This document shows, one piece after another, positions 31,560 to 32,180 of a stretch of DNA of 32,180 nt; the stretch's first letter is position 1, and each line of letters begins with the position of its first letter. The notes under the pieces are model-generated. The model was not told the DNA's origin. It searched no databases and was given only the letters and a program-made list of their open reading frames with translations. The translations under genes and the position numbers were made by a program. Origin of the DNA: an uncultured beta proteobacterium. Lineage in GTDB: Bacteria; Pseudomonadota; Gammaproteobacteria; Burkholderiales; SG8-41. The DNA lies in contig CADECM010000046.1 in NCBI GenBank assembly GCA_902825845.1, forward strand, positions 3,673-35,852, read 5' to 3'.

Positions 31560-32171
31560 ATGTCACACGCGCAAACCCGCGTCATCGGCGGCGTTACTAT
31601 CTATGTGCCCACCGGCGCCATCGAAACCGCCGCCCATGCCCTGGCGCCGCGCCTGACCACACTGCGCGGCGCGCGTATCGGCATTCTCGACAATCACAAG
31701 GAGTTCGCCGACATCGTGCTGCGCGGCATCGCGCAACGGCTGCAGCAGGAACACGGCGTCGACGTCAAAGTCTGGCGCAAGGATTATCTGGGCAAGCCGT
31801 CGCCGTATGCGCAGGAGATGGCCGCGGGCTGCGATGCGGTGATCAACGGCGTGGGCCACTGAGGCTCGTCAACCCCATGGACCGCGCGTGACGCGGCCGA
31901 ACTCGAAGCGCTGGGCATGCCGACGATTACCGTGGTGAGCACCGCCTTTGCGCCGCTGGCACAGGTCACCGCGCAGGGTATTGGCCATGACGATTTGCCG
32001 TTCGTGGTGGTGCCGCACCCGGTGGGCGACCGCGATCTGGCGCTGATCGAACAACGCGGCGCTGACATCGCCGAACTGTGCGTGCATGCGCTGACCACAC
32101 CGGCGGAGACGCTGGCGCGCGAGGTGCATCAGCATCCGTTTCCGCTGCCGGACGCGGTGATGCCGCGGTGA
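31560..32171 (+). CDS. UGSC-family protein with in-frame UGA, probable selenoprotein
   Basis: A 203-aa protein read through a TGA at 31860-31862 (residue 101). Before it the frame has IGGVTIYVPTGAIE, GARIGILDNHKEFADIVLRG and DAVINGVGH. Straight after, the same frame gives GSSTPWTARDAAELEALGMP, TITVVSTAFAPLAQVTAQGIG and FVVVPHPV, up to a TGA at 32169. Together GVGH-U-GSSTPW fits the UGSC (seleno)protein family, in which the motif is U-G-S-C or has Cys in place of Sec. The usual second Cys is Ser here. AGGAG lies six bases before the ATG at 31560; no ribosome-binding site precedes the internal ATG at 31917. A hairpin at 31879-31898 could be the SECIS. Biochemical role unknown; divergent Bug gene next door. 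The alternative is a gene truncated by a nonsense mutation. Confidence 0.8.
31879..31898 (+). promoter_or_regulatory. candidate bacterial SECIS hairpin
   Basis: Downstream of the UGA, CCGCG (31882-31886) pairs with CGCGG (31892-31896) around a CGTGA loop, and GG (31879-31880) pairs with CC (31897-31898) with one bulged A. The loop begins 25 bases after the UGA codon and has a G among its first two bases, consistent with published bacterial SECIS rules as I know them. GC-rich DNA forms such hairpins easily, so this is supporting, not decisive, evidence. Confidence 0.5.
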
Positions 32172-32180
32172 GGGAAGTAA

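Noticed and set aside
31560..31862. A 100-aa gene ending at the TGA, with a separate 84-aa gene starting at 31917
   Set aside because: Both parts are in the same frame, the second has no ribosome-binding site, and the residues on either side of the TGA form one family motif.
1..32180. tRNA, rRNA, CRISPR, insertion sequences, phage genes
   Set aside because: Both strands were read for tRNA arms, regular spaced repeats, transposase and integrase motifs; none found.

Overview
The window is high-GC DNA, probably from a betaproteobacterium of the Burkholderiales, judged from seven Bug-type (tripartite tricarboxylate transporter, TTT) periplasmic receptors, a protocatechuate branch, a LapD/LapG pair and TTGACC-17-TACAGT type promoters. 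No rRNA, tRNA, CRISPR array, transposase or prophage gene was found.

Layout. 156-3109: three tandem Bug receptors. 3142-3427: a frameshifted remnant that starts like a TIR-like nucleotide-binding protein. 3480-4487: a luciferase-like (LLM) flavin monooxygenase. 4497-7202 (minus): LapG protease and LapD c-di-GMP receptor, which control surface adhesin release. 7404-8396 (minus): a 4,5-dihydroxyphthalate decarboxylase-like protein. 8440-10520: a patch that looks less GC-rich, with a secreted Cys-containing protein and a cold-shock/DUF1294 membrane protein. 10521-12054 (minus): CMD-family protein plus a second LLM enzyme. 12345-14006: a two-TM protein I do not recognise. 14034-19564: the metabolic core, with a phthalate-dioxygenase-like Rieske oxygenase, a PdxA/TphB-like dehydrogenase, a Bug receptor, PcaH, PcaG and a class II aldolase-type decarboxylase. 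19623-23130: glycine-zipper surface protein, Bug receptor, GST-like protein, secreted-type metallopeptidase. 23342-25862 (minus): a third LLM enzyme, flavin reductase and alpha/beta hydrolase. 26008-28271: lipocalin-like protein, Bug receptor, NIPSNAP protein. 28453-30341 (minus): ECF sigma factor, anti-sigma factor and DUF3455 protein. 30495-32171: a Bug receptor divergent from a UGSC-family gene with an in-frame UGA.

How the genes fit together. The oxygenase, dehydrogenase, decarboxylases and protocatechuate 3,4-dioxygenase suggest uptake and breakdown of an aromatic dicarboxylate through protocatechuate. The Bug proteins would be the receptors, although no TTT membrane subunits, Rieske reductase or LysR regulator lie in the window. 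The LLM enzymes, flavin reductase and hydrolase suggest further oxidative catabolism.

The two strongest points for a second look are the gene at 31560-32171, best read as a selenoprotein (Sec codon at 31860-31862, reading frame and family similarity continuing after it), and a 23-bp AT-rich motif present seven times, always at gene edges, in this otherwise GC-rich sequence.
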